Below are positions 29,301-30,046 of a stretch of DNA of 52,239 nucleotides, in pieces. The notes below the pieces were generated by a model. That model saw only the letters and a program-made list of their open reading frames with translations, had not been told where the DNA came from and did no database searches. The position numbers and the translations under genes were made by a program. The DNA comes from Elusimicrobiota bacterium. GTDB taxonomy: Bacteria; Elusimicrobiota; Elusimicrobia; 2-02-FULL-39-32. The first letter of the stretch is position 1, and every line of letters starts with the position of its first letter. Where the stretch lies: the NCBI GenBank assembly GCA_021730935.1, contig JAKFYJ010000059.1:1-52239 (forward strand), given 5' to 3'.

Positions 29301-30046
29301 CTTGCGAGAGTCATGGTGGACACACAGTTCACGCGCGACATATAAATTTTATTTCCGTTCAGGTTGATCGGAGTTCCCTGCAAGGTGAACCCGCCGCCCG
29401 CTTCGCCCTGCAGAGTCACGCTGTTGGCGGAGTTGGAAACTTTGATGGTCCCGGAATTGACGAAGACAGACCCTGTCCGCATCGTGATCGTCACAGATTG
29501 TCCGGACCCGTCCAGGTCCAGCTCTCCGTTGACCGTGAGCGAAGACATCGTCACGGGCGCTGTGGCTGTCAGCACGCTCCCAACCTTGATGTTGACCGCG
29601 TCGCCGGAACTTGGAACGATGCCCCAGGCCCAGGTGGCCGGATCATTCCAGAGCCCGTTGCCCTGGTTCACATATGCGGCGAGAGTCTGGGTGGAAGTGG
29701 GGAGCGTGTATTCCGGTTCAGTGGAAATCTTGACCTGAAAATAATAATAGACATTCGGAGAAAGCCCGGAATAGCTTGTGGTGTTCCCATTCAGAGGCCC
29801 GGTCCCGGAAGACAGGAGCGTGGAGAAGTTGGAGTTGGTGGAGAGGATCATGGTGAAGGAGTTCCCGCTATACTGGGACCAGTTGATGCTGATGGAATCT
29901 GTCGCGACGGAAAACACCTGGAGTCCCGGCATGGGAAGAAGGATGGAGGCCTGCGCGCGAGCGAACAATCCGAACAATGCGAGACCCGCAAGCATGAAGC
30001 GCTTGCAAGCTGATTTTTTTTGGAAAAGTTTTTTTAGAATGCGCAT
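2..30046 (-). CDS. Giant secreted multidomain protein (Fn3/G8/beta-helix/FG-GAP/LamG/SBBP), 3' end outside window
   Basis: A single minus-strand frame is open from the ATG at 30046 to the window edge, at least 10,015 codons. I decoded it near 28.4, 22.9, 17.9, 13.6, 10.1, 9.2, 4.9, 3.4 and 0.1 kb and always found the same phase. I did not hand-translate every codon, but no stop-terminated minus-strand frame of comparable length exists here. It starts with a signal peptide (residues 1-33). Approximate residue order is: Fn3 36-116; stitched beta-helix-like region 123-1063; Fn3 pair; G8/helix cassette I 1253-2156; Fn3; cassette II 2390-3253; Fn3; FG-GAP 3730-4066; Fn3; FG-GAP 4503-4850; Fn3; LamG 5053-5273; Fn3; cassette III 5463-6236; Fn3; FG-GAP 6363-6710; Fn3; LamG 6936-7146; Fn3; SBBP 7450-7830; Fn3; SBBP 8120-8513; Fn3; DUF2341 and LamG 8893-9226; Fn3 to the edge. 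The composition is rich in Ser, Thr, Asn and Tyr and poor in Cys. The likely role is a surface or secreted adhesin or glycan-binding giant; no catalytic site was recognised. How it is anchored or exported cannot be seen because the C terminus lies outside. Confidence 0.93.
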   Translation of the reverse strand, partial: MRILKKLFQKKSACKRFMLAGLALFGLFARAQASILLPMPGLQVFSVATDSISINWSQYSGNSFTMILSTNSNFSTLLSSGTGPLNGNTTSYSGLSPNVYYYFQVKISTEPEYTLPTSTQTLAAYVNQGNGLWNDPATWAWGIVPSSGDAVNIKVGSVLTATAPVTMSSLTVNGELDLDGSGQSVTITMRTGSVFVNSGTIKVSNSANSVTLQGEAGGGFTLQGTPINLNGNKIYMSRVNCVSTMTLASGNTLELSGPATFYNLTAQSGSSFIQGTNNNLVITSHTVLAPGTFTKDAGTGKIKFAGNLTLTSNNQDLGNVIIGASPDTITLGSDLSAASLTVNMGDVYNTKGYEVTLTGDLVVIGSGTIDAADTAPANEGDGTIFSVGGDVTFSTDSIFAAAMSTFSLNGSAQQNITASTQTFAYMDITNTSVNGVRFKDSLSVSTFTALSAGTTLQFNTGTSSLTVTSRLALGPTSGAKVGLRSRVPGNRWNLTLTPGAAQQVQNVDVADSDASSGAPIYCSGSCTDSGNNVNWLFSGGTFYWVASAPGVWSNAANWSYASGGPGGVGVPSTGSAAFFDSHGAGACKLDSDITVSTLTLSTSTIGGYPGSVDTSSFSITASSISIHCGTFYARTSTFTIDGPFKVSSGTFNANASSITLRGSLGNFTINDGFFNSGSSTLTLSGNLAINVPVGPWDRGTGTINMIGASKTITRLSATTTSPCYFNDFNLLGTATLSSNDACFSGQMSVRGTLTITAVALYAVPGSTLTVTGSINQAGFGKVILNRGVIFDSAGSMNIITKFWLDDNTTIIPARSYAGSGVEISNVNGNSGIQAVMAAGTHAYGTALTVTDNGASGNLTLDANTNNPSVSATNLTFNPSLPFTFNAGSSQWRIASNMVLSSGTFNAQNSSFSIAGNFTSTGSAQFNAGTSTFTFNGTGTQTIRASTNTFAYLSITNTWINGVKFLESITASTFSALTPGSTIQFATGNSSVTVTGRLDLGSLSGTKVGLRSASEGTRWKIALVSGATQQVRNVDVKDSDASLGQTIYADSSSVNSGNNINWVFGPPQFSSVTVVSITSVTVAWSPASNPDGYTLDASTDSAFAPQNIVFTSSTINNVLPALSIASLNSNTTYYFRTGAVYGSATTYANSISTACKPVLPAISLVGTALSSFTVSVAKGGNNAEGLYEISYSTSVNFVTPVSTSNVLSGISSFSGLTTGGTYFIRARALWNSAGSNLLLGASGYTASISTFITVTNALITSARSGNWSSPGTWLGNVVPVSGNKVSIDAGHIVMLDQNATVGDDISTTAVKILGTLTWGTPPADNFTLTARGSVEVMSGGSLLMGSVASPIPANRIATLVLNSTATANPYGLTIYDGGTLIAQGAARDYTTTLSASAGFGDTAISINSASEIDGWNIGDEITVGKYAKGPSTEKRTITNIAGTQITLDSALINTHAAPAIVSNLTRNAVIKGADSTYRGYILNNNVTALANFNLDFAQISYMGQNITNKWGVTFTTNARGTVDYSSLHEGQYGLFLQKSSSNSFSNNLAYRNSANGIYLTLGTSNTFTANHLYYNTDYGIYFNGQSGQVNNNVLASNKVYNNLASYGIYVNADSGQANNNTLTSNQVNGLSNYGIYFSGTNGQLNSNTFDSNHIYENGGAGVFFYGGGSCQISNNIFASNQIHNNSGAGIYFEGQRVNNNSFSSNQIYANVYGITLYGYSSQLNNNTIRSNQIFGNTNQGVLLWGASGRANNILASNLVYGNRNGGIHLYYSFSDILVSNQIYGNTYNGIYLNNAVNDTLVNCSMGYDASGNSLPNSSSEIYFDYSGPANAVSKNSRINPSNGVDTSVLNRSDNYLLSYSHNQTPGLVQLWGDYQTFGSTLSLEYANQLYVSTWTSPKLMRGLGHGATVTATNDSAAQSEYVSITFSGGVWLASGTVSGLMGTFSGSQPGGWSPAGSQFTLNFTQGPSPQDGDFVDFVTIAASGDSGIQKKLYMGNAASAWNNGHSRLTINSTGTFKAIGTAQYPTLIDRIDSSNTYYTLLSSGSGIIQMQDFYVAHVDTDGFKFISTPSTMTLRNGIFDYGMSAGSTRTLIQLSSVTNTATWDGISFRDSDAVYVSSPSNVRVNPGAGNNPAWTFTNWGGTRGGESFDFDHSDKISWIADATSPGFITALTALTDTNDTVQLQWASPGDDGWSGQLVSGSQYKIQYSSWTNPDQIPWSTANAQVAISTNGVSAGTTQGYLVNNLLSGRVQYFRAWTSDPEGNWSALSAGGTAYVNDVSAPGAVTNLSVSSVSAAGTAILTWTSPGDNGYAGVLTSSTFLIQFSTSANGNLQGLWSPTTAQVSIATASVVQGSTVTYQINGLTSGKTHYFRLWTLDEAGLMSAISNGATSYVPRGTLILSNPAASPSNWSNPATWVGGVVPGSGDTVQISAAHIVTLDQSVTVGDDIVSTAVKVLGTLTWGTPTSSVTLTARGSVEIMSGGSLVMGSEGSAVPAGYAASLILASTSTANPYGLTVYNGGTLLTQGAAKNNAAWLLSQSAAGSVSILAANAADIADWKAGDWITVAEQERGNNSIATEKRAVASISGSQINLDSALTYTHFSSCSITNLTRNVVIRANASGFPAYLLNKNQTSQNNFKIRNTEMAYLGQQVNDKWGVTFTTNSLGSIDGSSIHEGYAGLYLYQSSTNTFSNTLIYGNSWDGIYMVLSASNTFASNQIFANANRGVYLDTSFRNLFTSNQIYANNGNLGIGLVNNSVENTLSYNQVHSHCCLFSLGIQVSSVRNKLISNVAFFNNFDDIDVEGSFTTLIGNRIPMTSNIGSIDLYGGSNNTLISNVAYNGSNGVYIRTTGNLLASNLFFNNSNGIYQEYYTGSNVFIANKLYNNSNYGLYANGGIQHTYANNSLGYDEFGNSKPNSLNEIYPIYGGITILKNNKINSGGIATSGMNTPEAYVLSYQHNQVPGEVHLWGDYNTFGSTLSLEYANQLYSSTVTIPKVMMGTGHSASVTRSSDAFAVSQIIVIEYRSGQWHIDGTESGADMIAPFTGSLVNYPVPITNTQFNLTFTPSASPQQDDRLDFALIAAAGDANVQKKLYFHSVDSTWNSGRSRLTINSTGTFKAIGTAAYPTIIDRIDSSNTYYTLLSSGSGIVQLQDFYIAHIDTDGFKFISTPSTMTLRNGIFDYGMSAGSTRTLIQLSSVTNTATWDGIAFRDSDGASPSNVRVNAGARNNPNWTFTNWSGNRGGPSFEYDLGNKIAWDASDVTAPDTITSLTQLTVTASDKVELTWISPGDDAPVTGNLASPAQFAIQVSTWILNPSTSSLNDAGQTFHVYIPTQSIVTTPQGKIVTGLLPSSTYFFRIWAMDEAANWSGIPDAATGYTLNDAISPAAVSDLTALTDSSEGRILLNWTAPGDDELTGNIGGGLFRILASSTQITASNFASPPPVTFITDISTSVSVGSKQGYLLTGLNPGTSYFFALKTRDDNSNWSTWGIASNVNRLSSAPVRDVAPNAPTGVSFFSVNATSITLNWVDALAPTYVNDLDKYWIYRATYSFNSKTDPFVTHVATVDYLSPTSTVTASAEGSTVYYRITAVDLGNQGNGLFSTRLESNLTTVISTLIPNTAPSAITSLSALPGSAFTNIRLTWVSPGDDALSGNLVAGSSYTVQYTTSDVFTGWASTGSQYAYVYTVNRATANIAPYTVQVEEITGLTFSTTYYIRMWTRDETGNVSGMSVGATSYAHGFELISMFGGVATPVGSIASDLDNDGDLDLVEVGPAGFTKTWINNGNGSFTLSWTAPQSNFIGQIDMGDYDGDGDPDLLESHFSGPNAFTQIFRNDGGTFSLAWSSPFDTTNSQNIGAAKWGDFDNDGDLDFVETPTKVYRNEGNGNFTMVWASTETSIGNGITSILPGDYNNDGYLDFALGRYVFKNNGDLTFTRAAQASSDVILVGVGDYDNDGDLDIISALNCCGVTSAVLRNDGNFTFTSVWSAPQTDASPVLKWADFDNDGNLDILSGGGVISPIIYLNKGSNNFQTTSILSGRGTAAGLIPGDFDADGDVDFIYPEFVGQTYYYKSNHVESGSAANTAPSAPNTFSTLYYSTAAQLQMRWSGAADAETSANGLYYDLQVATETITDSLRHFVVSPTTGAGASPLFGNARYANGSVGFNLSNVQGQQTYYWRVRTRDNGFKTSAWSAVQSLAIAIPASPANVRFIGTTASSASLIWDNVVGNAYNMVISSKSDFSLVASSGIGMTNQNTTSYSNLVPGTLYNFKVKLSSAGDDSYSPTISSTTYPAIPSFAASTFTFVGISSITVAWSANGNPGDTLTTYYVLISTWNGFTGAVTSSGTFVTNVTTAGLLSQTSYYFKVKARSYYGNDSAYFDLSSTMTLSGPDVSSPSAITSLSALPGSAFTNIRLTWVSPGDDALTGNLVAGSSYTVQYTTSDVFTGWDPSAAQPNFVYRVNRATSGVTPYTVQVEEITGLTFGTTYYIRMWTRDEAGNVSGMSPGATSYPMTFYSSQTLTASLGTKYDTVPGDFNNDGYLDIGAGSSFSSSGQPAAWRNNKNGTFTEIALYGSNIGNAAMDWGDFDGDGYLDVVLGASVGNNLRVMRNNGDGTFTTTWMAPDTLGTYNARFGDFDNDGSLDLMVLYDSNFMRLYKNNGGNSFSLVWQSTNTITLWRAFVVGDFNNDGYLDFAMPNNTSHNTLIFKNNGDNSFTQAATLSASGENPRNVVTGDYDNDGDLDLLVYDPVKMQVWRNDGNFSFTSVATITGDGFGGEGADWADIDNDGDLDIVARSNSSVASLNVYENRGGNNFNLISQSRVGYVVGIQLMDSDNDGDLDIVNTSGGNGGDGIYASNRVQSGGSANSAPSTPSSGFYSNYFSTSAQLQLRWGNGSDAESNVNALGYEIRVATQNITDSLRSYIVSDTTGAGKWPYFGGANHHRVALNVNGMNLTNVMDDTTYYWTVRTRDLQGGYSSWCAVQSTFIAAAAPSHVSIFNVNSSSISIKWDLHDARSYTMALSTDINFSVNASSGTGALNQNVTSYASLTGATSYYFKVKVSTMGDGYYSAYVTTQTGSGPVGWWKLDDGSGIVAVDTSGYGNNGTLTLGPTWTSGVSSGAVQFDGVNDYVGITNSSSLTNYTQKSVFMWVNGTGSGDIYSNGYWTSPFGDLIQRTPSSDSQKIYVYLKNTIGTVAQSPFNCYSNFAINAWNYIGYTWDGYTVTYYFNGASVGSNSITGTLSGTGDNLYLGSRGGAVAFNGFIDDVRIYNRALSASEVANLYTSYGVPAVPSNVNFFSTDISSISANWSLATGNSYTMVLSTTSDFVATSSSFTGSLNQVTTSYAGLGANTTYFFKVKVSTNPDLSYSGYISTATKPVLPTLSLVSVSSYSITVVVGTGTNGANTPFELSVSSTPNFFTNVTTTTYGSSFIGTQVSTTGLNVSATYYIRARALWNSASNNLLHGASGYTPVLVSTTIGAPHATWALSKKTGNWSDTNTWVDGFVPLNLSSVTIVSGHTVTVDISSAVASTTSITGTLSFSRSVNNAILTLSSGDITINSGGTLDMGTSGSPIPSGTTAQLYLSSGNYAGQFGLIVSNGGVFTVYGAAKNPATTGYKQGGGNITPSDQSITVADATGWQNGDLVTIDTEAVYISGLAGNNFNITPVTLVHFSTYPIRINNLTRNVLVRSSGTDVNTNTAYIQNYSQTYANFNINYGEFAYLGANLTDKKGINFVPSNPTGSVSSSTIRDCFQGLRLYAGINSNIVSNNVYRNISKGVYLQTTAVRNKLDSNNIYANGDVGLYLQDQSNNNTIINNNIYSNLSGMTFNDGSSNTLTSNNIYKNTAGGVYFLNSKNNLLTMNLIFSNTGDGISFQGNSDNNVFTSESIFSNTSFGFNYQGSNGNICASCNIGYSSSGISADNLLGNLRVYPGYSEVIVIKDSKVRSIVTSGFDTAGTYLLNYSTTPGVLQVYGDYSVSGSTLSLDYATRLSSAVALNLKVMKGAQSVSNFSVSALSDANAVSQLISIEYNGANWIVTGSSTTGTLCTIGASAGADCGSPTQFHLDIGGAAASSGDRADFALIAATNDLATQKKLQFVATTGSGYNNDRSRISIDSTGGFVARGQSATANPTIIGSLDSGKYYSFSDSGAFTASFSSFTNMDSNGIWLNGPNAVAIDYSSFNVVASNGGVSTLFTLNSVTPSTFTLTGNTFGNAGPATTKYNYTILGSSSGLSWSNIASTGVLNGDNFENNDQGNRISWAASVADLTAPSDITSLSALPGSAFTNIRLTWVSPGDDALSGNLVAGSSYTVQYTTSDVFTGWDPSAAQPDFVYRVSRATSGVTPYTVQVEELTGLTFGTTYYIRMWTRDEAGNVSGMSPGATSYPMTLVSSNSFTTFTGNTYDAMPVDINNDGWMDVAMPRRSSPAGQIANNNKNGSFSLLSILGTDILNLSMDWGDFDGDGIMDVALGADAGNNFKIVKNNGNATFTSVWSGPDTLASNGGMRFGDFDNDGDLDLMVAYEDDGFIRLFGNDGGSNFTQVWQSTSSGVTPVGTSNNNSGRIAVGDFNNDGLLDFALCNGISNNLLTFKNNGDNTFSQMVSIPMVNANRDAVFADYDNDGKLDLLALNQNNVKVFQGDGNFGFTLAATITYGSSNVTADWADIDNDGDLDIVLGASTSGEMTRIYENKGGNNFQLLITYTNTITAYGTRFFDSDNDGDLDLANIGSSGGTRSIFTSNRVQSGGSANSAPSAPSSGFYSNYFSSSAQLQLRWGNGSDAESNVNSLGYEIRVATQNITDSLRSYIVSDTTGAGKWPYFGGANHHRVALNVNGMNLTNVMDDTTYYWTVRTRDLQGGYSSWCAVQSTFIAAAAPSHVSIFAVNSSSMSIKWDLHDARSYTMALSTDINFSVNWSSGTGALNQNVTSYASLTGATSYYFKVKVSTMSDGYYSAYVTTQTGSGPVGWWKLDDGSGIVAVDTSGYNNNGTLTNGPLWTSGVSSGALSFTSASGQYVSIGNPSSLQISGDISMCAWAYPTSVSQFFLSKSDGSTRDYAMYISAARYLTLYSDTNQYNSNPTTISNNAWSHVCVTVGDTIITYYINGTSYTFGQTTTISNHNKSLSIGRDGSNAGFPYDGQMDDVRIYNRALSASEVLALYNANAFPALPSNVKFFATDISSLSARWDLASGNSYTSVVSTSSDFIVIAGSGTGGLNINTTSYAGLGSNTTYYFKVKVSTNPDLSYSVPISTATRPVLPDLTIVSVAVDSITVFVSTGLNARASPFEISFSSTSNFSSAVTTATLPASSMNLHVSSSGLMSGTSYYVRARALWNSAGSNLLFGASGYTAVISTNTLHTVDYTISTLSASTGPFEGAVTLLWTWPETLPAGSTYYIQYSTNSSEPWNSSNAQIVQSTEAASGTTESRTIGGLDIGVDGSNADISPNYYFRAWISSGTNALSSVSNSAASKPALPILPSTAYSNFGADVGWQSAITDQAPEALAIARDSSGNIFVTGNISNNLFVRKLNSAGTVLWTKFYNSPANHGGGGNVGQGISVDVSGNAYVAGSEDRSDLGQQSNLFVRKYAADGSVLWTSSYDDPGNGADVGSGIAVDASGNVYVTGYEERTDLGQNFNILVRKHAPSGTLLWTDSYNDPGNDDDFGKGIAVDASGKAYVTGYEKRDDIGQNNNIFVRKYNSDGSVLWTDSYDDPGNGNDYSRGIAVDASGSAYIAGSENREDIGQNDNFFVRKYAVDGSVLWTSSYDDPGNGEDAGKGIAVDASGNVYVTGYEERTDLGQNFNIFIRRYSPGGLAQWTTSYTSDGSNSDIGNGIAAVDGTHVYAAGTSSNYLWIRDYVLPSTMTPISNLRFFAVSESSASAAWDLASGNAYTVAISTSNDFSVILSSGLTPVGQNTTSYANLVPGGIYTLRVKISTQPDDTFAAASTSTLVVAPGTAAFSPSDVHATHITFRWLSNGNPSGTLYQANVSTSLDFVPFTSSQTSSSLFISTRGLSFGTSFFFRVRAVNYFNLASSWSAAAGTVTLSSADYAITDLSASTGPFEGAVTLRWTWAETLPAGSSYYIQYSTNPSEPWSFSNAQIVQSTQASSGTQGRRTIGGLDIGVDGSNADISPNYYFRAWISTETNALSSVSNSAASKPALPALPATSLSNFGADIGWQSSITDQDSEGDAIARDASGNIFVTGGVSNNLFVRKMNSSGTVSWTKFYNSRDNHPDSSNYGAGIAADASGNVYVTGTEDLYASGQRDNLIVRKYAADGTLLWTDSYNDPGNRNDSGSGIAVDASGNVYVAGYEERTDLGQNYNILVRKYAPNGTLLWTDSYNDPGNGDDFGKGIAVDASGKAYVTGYAKRDDLGQNYNIFVRKYAASGSVLWTDFYDDPGNGNDYGQGIAVDASGNAYVTGYEERTDLGQNYNIFIRKYASDGSVLWTDSYDDPGNGADYGHSVAVDASGNAYVTGQENRSDLGQDYNIFIRRYSPGGLVQWTTSYTSAGSDIDNGNGIAAVDGTHVYAAGTSSNYLWIRDYVLPSTMTPVSNSGFFAVASASVSASWSLASGNAYQMAFSTSADFSVTISSGRGFSGQNTTSYANLSSNRPYYFKVKLSTADDSTYASISTYTHPVLPSLSVTALSSNSITLVISSGNNSSGNYHLQISTDSGFASNAQVFSSTSALSGASTAYVNLLLGASYYVRARSLWNGAAAGNLEHNASGYVSLSTCTLPVLPVLVFSSAALDSLTVTVSTGANNNNFPFEVSFSSVSNFSSAVTTATFGSSQFGVRVSSSGLAPNTAYFIRARALWNSAGSNLLLNASGYTPVLSTSVLASPEPPPSNVRFIGVSFASLTVQSDLISNNEYTMILSSVSNFSSVISSGTGALNQYTTSYSNLSPNTAYFYKVKLSSHSEASYSSAISTVTLTAWPNGYAYRRTIVIDNTKISGSDLSNFPVLFRGTFSYLATQANGGKVFSNNGYDITFSTDPNGSVNLAFDTETWNAATGNAAYWVKIPTVSHTVDTVYYMFYSNPSITVSPSSSTAVWESNYIGVWHFPNGTALTTQDSTSNKNHGTNNGAIAAAGQFGGSANFNGSSDWVNVADNASLDITSKITLVAWFNADTLSGKKSIATKGALTQAYNYGFGLNGSGLYSRHHAGDITSNAVAVTTGAWHQLVVVNSGSSDNFYYDGVLVDSLSGAFSGANDLPLSIGAGCSGAGCSSRIEFFDGRLDEVRIANTALSADWIATEYNNQGSPSAFYSTGTETAYPAPVAPSGVRFFAMTQSSASVIWDPAANLAYTMVISSSSNFSTVFSSGTGTLGANTTSYSNLFGNTTFFFKVKVSTESDEIFSSAVTTITYPVLPSPSVTVVSTNAITLSIDKGLNAYGQYNLQISTDSAFGSVLLRSSVFSSTGSLSSSATTYGNLLPGATYFIRTRTLWNLAPSGSLDANASGYVTLSTATLPVLPTISLVSVALDSITVTINKGSNNSPMPFEISYSTNRNFFTGVTTQTFAPSSLGLHFSPSSLSPNTTYYIRSRALWNSASSDALQNASGYATLSTATLASAPGFVSFSVYTTSITISLSANGNPEGTTVALSTGSFALSNSTVGVLGNGAFTSLTLSNLLANATYTVQMRALNFYNTPSSSTLIIATATYANPPTLTTFTSSQVSASSVTLTWSNNSNQLTPPTSYQVRISTDNNFGIFSTSDTFSLSLTTASLSPNTSYYFKALTYHRTGGQTNFSATAATSTLANIPLTLVSTFTVTLTSITANWGDNSNTPDTLYIAEISTWSGFSGTVTSTDTFNLYAASVPANNSVVLHYRVKARNRMGLDTPFLNLGFISFDATPPDAISGLTALSGSSDGEIELQWTSPGNDGSTGNLLPGSLFSIKGSTSPISNFNSVVPLHFSTTLSTSASAGSKQGYLVTGLNPGSTYYFSVVTRDEGGNLSSWSNSGVNMFSSAPAKDLPPSISTPSATPATNITQSSIRVNWDPIVSPAFTLDLSSYAVYRATFSFSSKSQTNVVLASSVLHPFNFYVDTGLAAGVTYFYRIVTV
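2370..3020 (-). other. LamG/concanavalin-like domain after DUF2341
   Basis: The domain reads NYIGVWHFPNGTALTTQDST, NHGTNNGAIAAAGQFGGSAN, FNGSSDWVNVADNASLD, ITLVAWFNADTLSG, WHQLVVVN and FYYDGVLVDS. It ends GRLDEVRIANTALSADWIAT, EYNNQGSPSAFYS. The DUF2341-LamG pairing is a common one in secreted bacterial proteins. It contains GAGCSGAGCSS, one of the few Cys clusters. Confidence 0.82.
3020..3370 (-). other. DUF2341 domain
   Basis: Reads WPNGYAYRRTIVIDNTKISG, then DLSNFPVLFRGTFS, FSNNGYDITFSTDPNGSVNL, WVKIPTVSHTVDTVYYMFYS. The YRRxIxIDN opening and the DITFSTDPNGxxxLxFDxE core are characteristic of DUF2341, often found directly before a LamG domain as here. Confidence 0.8.
3370..4500 (-). other. 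Fn3 array between SBBP II and DUF2341
   Basis: About four Fn3-like repeats with alternating subtypes. One type ends TSYANLSSNRPYYFKVKLS. The other carries YYVRARSLWNGAAAGNL or YFIRARALWNSAGSNLLL, a RALWNSAGS signature that recurs at 8090-8170, 13680-13760, 26330-26400 and 1500-1900. Confidence 0.75.
4510..5680 (-). other. SBBP seven-bladed propeller II
   Basis: Seven blades; the blade at about 4800-4930 was decoded directly (IAVDASGNAYVTGYEERTDL, then GQNYNIFIRKY and GSVLWTDSY). The last about 100 bp (4508-4604) are identical to the end of propeller I, and the flanking Fn3 domain is also shared, so this is a recent in-frame duplication at an offset of about 2.05 kb. Confidence 0.82.
5690..6550 (-). 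other. Fn3 domains between the SBBP propellers
   Basis: Decodes to about three Fn3-like repeats, such as ASAAWDLASGNAYTVAISTS, ITFRWLSNGNPSGTLYQANV and GAVTLRWTWAETLPAGSSYY. A near-identical copy of the last unit (GAVTLLWTWPETLPAGSTYY) precedes SBBP propeller I at about 7690-8060. Confidence 0.75.
6560..7690 (-). other. SBBP seven-bladed propeller I
   Basis: Seven repeats of about 54 residues of the type GIAVDASGNVYVTGYEERTD, LGQNxNIFVRKY, GSVLWTDSYDDPGNG. The last blade reads GIAAVDGTHVYAAGTSSNYL, then WIRDYVLP. This is the SBBP (beta-propeller repeat, PF06739-like) pattern; seven units should close one propeller. Confidence 0.8.
8610..9240 (-). other. LamG/concanavalin-like domain
   Basis: Decoded directly as GPVGWWKLDDGSGIVAVDTS, followed by CAWAYPTSVSQFF, WSHVCVTVGDTIITYYING and LSIGRDGSNAGFPYDGQMDD, ending VRIYNRALSASEV. 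This is a typical LamG_3 jelly-roll of about 200 residues. Nearly the same as the domain at 14230-14880 at both ends, with a diverged centre. Confidence 0.82.
9920..10960 (-). other. FG-GAP/VCBS beta-propeller III (seven Ca-loop repeats)
   Basis: The loops are DINNDGWMDVAM, DFDGDGIMDVAL, DFDNDGDLDLM, DFNNDGLLDFAL, DYDNDGKLDLLA, DIDNDGDLDIVL and DSDNDGDLDLAN. I decoded ADWADIDNDGDLDIVLGAS directly from 10081-10138. Seven loops match a complete seven-bladed propeller. Confidence 0.82.
11340..13660 (-). other. Cassette III: G8 domain, parallel beta-helix, beta-sandwich
   Basis: The G8 part reads GNWSDTNTWVDGFVPLNLSS ... ITGTLSF ... ITINSGGTLDMGTSG (about 13370-13655). The beta-helix (about 12280-13000) has rungs such as NNTIINNNIYSNLSGM and FTSESIFSNTSFGFNYQG and contains ICASCNIGYSSSG. 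A sandwich part follows, including SGSTLSLDYATRL and FALIAATNDLATQKKLQF. It is the most diverged of the three cassettes and its helix is shorter. Confidence 0.75.
14230..14880 (-). other. LamG/concanavalin-like domain
   Basis: The domain opens with GPVGWWKLDDGSGIVAVDTS and GNNGTLT. It contains VFMWVNG, WNYIGYTWDGYTVTYYFNG and LYLGSRGG, and closes with FIDDVRIYNRALSASEV, the usual end of LamG_3 (laminin-G/concanavalin A-like jelly-roll) domains. It is expected to bind carbohydrate or calcium. Closely related to the domain at 8610-9240. Confidence 0.8.
15500..16540 (-). other. FG-GAP/VCBS beta-propeller II (seven Ca-loop repeats)
   Basis: Seven loops are read in order: DFNNDGYLDIG, DFDGDGYLDVVL, DFDNDGSLDLM, DFNNDGYLDFAM, DYDNDGDLDLLV, DIDNDGDLDIVA and DSDNDGDLDIVN. 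The layout and spacing equal propeller III, but the sequences between the loops have diverged more than the flanking Fn3 domains. Confidence 0.8.
16540..17840 (-). other. Fn3 array between FG-GAP propellers I and II
   Basis: This stretch decodes to Fn3-like repeats, including the long NTAPSAP...QLQMRWSGAADAETSANG unit that ends in TYYWRVRTRDNGF. It then has two or more shorter repeats with TSYSNLVPGTLYNFKVKLSS signatures and the IRLTWVSPGDDAL type next to the propeller. Confidence 0.7.
17850..18850 (-). other. FG-GAP/VCBS beta-propeller I (seven Ca-loop repeats)
   Basis: Seven aspartate loops of the DxDxDGxxD type can be read: DLDNDGDLDLVE, DYDGDGDPDLLE, DFDNDGDLDFVE, DYNNDGYLDFAL, DYDNDGDLDIIS, DFDNDGNLDILS and DFDADGDVDFIYP. 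Between them lie VWxNNGNxxFTxVW-type strands. Seven such loops match one seven-bladed, calcium-binding propeller of the integrin-alpha/FG-GAP type. The flanking Fn3 domains are shared with propellers II and III. Confidence 0.8.
18860..20290 (-). other. Fn3 array (about four repeats)
   Basis: The frame decodes to several Fn3 units: DKVELTWISPGDDAPVTGNL, GRILLNWTAPGDDELTGNI, SITLNWVDALAPTYVNDLDK and IRLTWVSPGDDALSGNLVAG. Each is followed by the family's YYFRxW or YYIRMWTRDE strand. The last one is repeated almost unchanged upstream of the FG-GAP modules at 15500-16540 and 9920-10960. Confidence 0.75.
20290..22880 (-). other. Cassette II: G8 domain, parallel beta-helix, beta-sandwich
   Basis: The G8 part reads NWSNPATWVGGVVPGSGD ... 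VKVLGTLTWGTP ... GSVEIMSGGSLVMG (about 22590-22870). The beta-helix (about 21230-22260) has repeats such as NTFASNQIFANANRGVYLD and LISNVAYNGSNGVYI. The sandwich and terminal block (about 20290-21230) is nearly the same as in cassette I: the DNA at about 20400-20690 matches 23690-23980 with few changes and encodes DTDGFKFISTPSTMTLRNG in both. Confidence 0.75.
22880..23580 (-). other. Fn3 pair between G8 cassettes I and II
   Basis: Two Fn3-like repeats of the subtype LQWASPGDDG...YKIQYSSW and LTWTSPGDNG...FLIQFSTS, each ending in YFRAWTSDPEGNWS or YFRLWTLDEAGLMS. This SPGDD-type Fn3 recurs at 18860-20290, 16540-17300 and 10960-11340, always next to a G8 cassette or an FG-GAP propeller. Confidence 0.75.
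23580..26290 (-). other. Cassette I: G8 domain, parallel beta-helix, beta-sandwich
   Basis: The cassette begins with a G8-type domain (GNWSSPGTWLGNVVPVSG, then VKILGTLTWGTP and GSVEVMSGGSLLMG, roughly 25990-26285). It continues with many PbH1-like turns of the type NNNTLTSNQVNG/SNQIYGNTYNGIYL (roughly 24540-25640), the regular Asn ladder of a right-handed parallel beta-helix. It ends in a beta-sandwich-rich part containing LWGDYQTFGSTLSLEYANQL and a second helix-like block. G8 domains are known from PKHD1, CEMIP/KIAA1199 and TMEM2, where they precede beta-helices. Homologous to cassettes II and III. Confidence 0.75.
26860..29690 (-). other. N-terminal stitched G8-like/beta-helix-like region (two related halves)
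   Basis: After the first Fn3 come long runs of short Ser/Thr-rich beta strands typical of right-handed beta-helix or passenger-type folds. They open with a G8-like stretch (WNDPATWAWGIVPSSGD). Two halves each end in a related block: NVDVADSDASSGAPIY followed by SGNNVNWLF near 28440-28540, and NVDVKDSDASLGQTIY followed by SGNNINWVFG near 26860-26960. The DNA around 28566-28700 and 26986-27115 is clearly homologous, so this part arose by in-frame duplication. A few Cys occur in the first half (CSGSC near 28470). No enzymatic motif was recognised. Confidence 0.65.
29948..30046 (-). other. Signal peptide of the giant protein
   Basis: The N terminus has a Lys/Arg-rich n-region (MRILKKLFQKKSACKR), a hydrophobic core (FMLAGLALFGLFA) and a plausible signal peptidase I site ARAQA|S after residue 33. 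No lipobox Cys is placed for signal peptidase II. The mature chain begins at once with the first Fn3 domain. No clear Shine-Dalgarno lies within 15 nt of the ATG; an AAGGAA is about 20 nt upstream. Confidence 0.85.
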
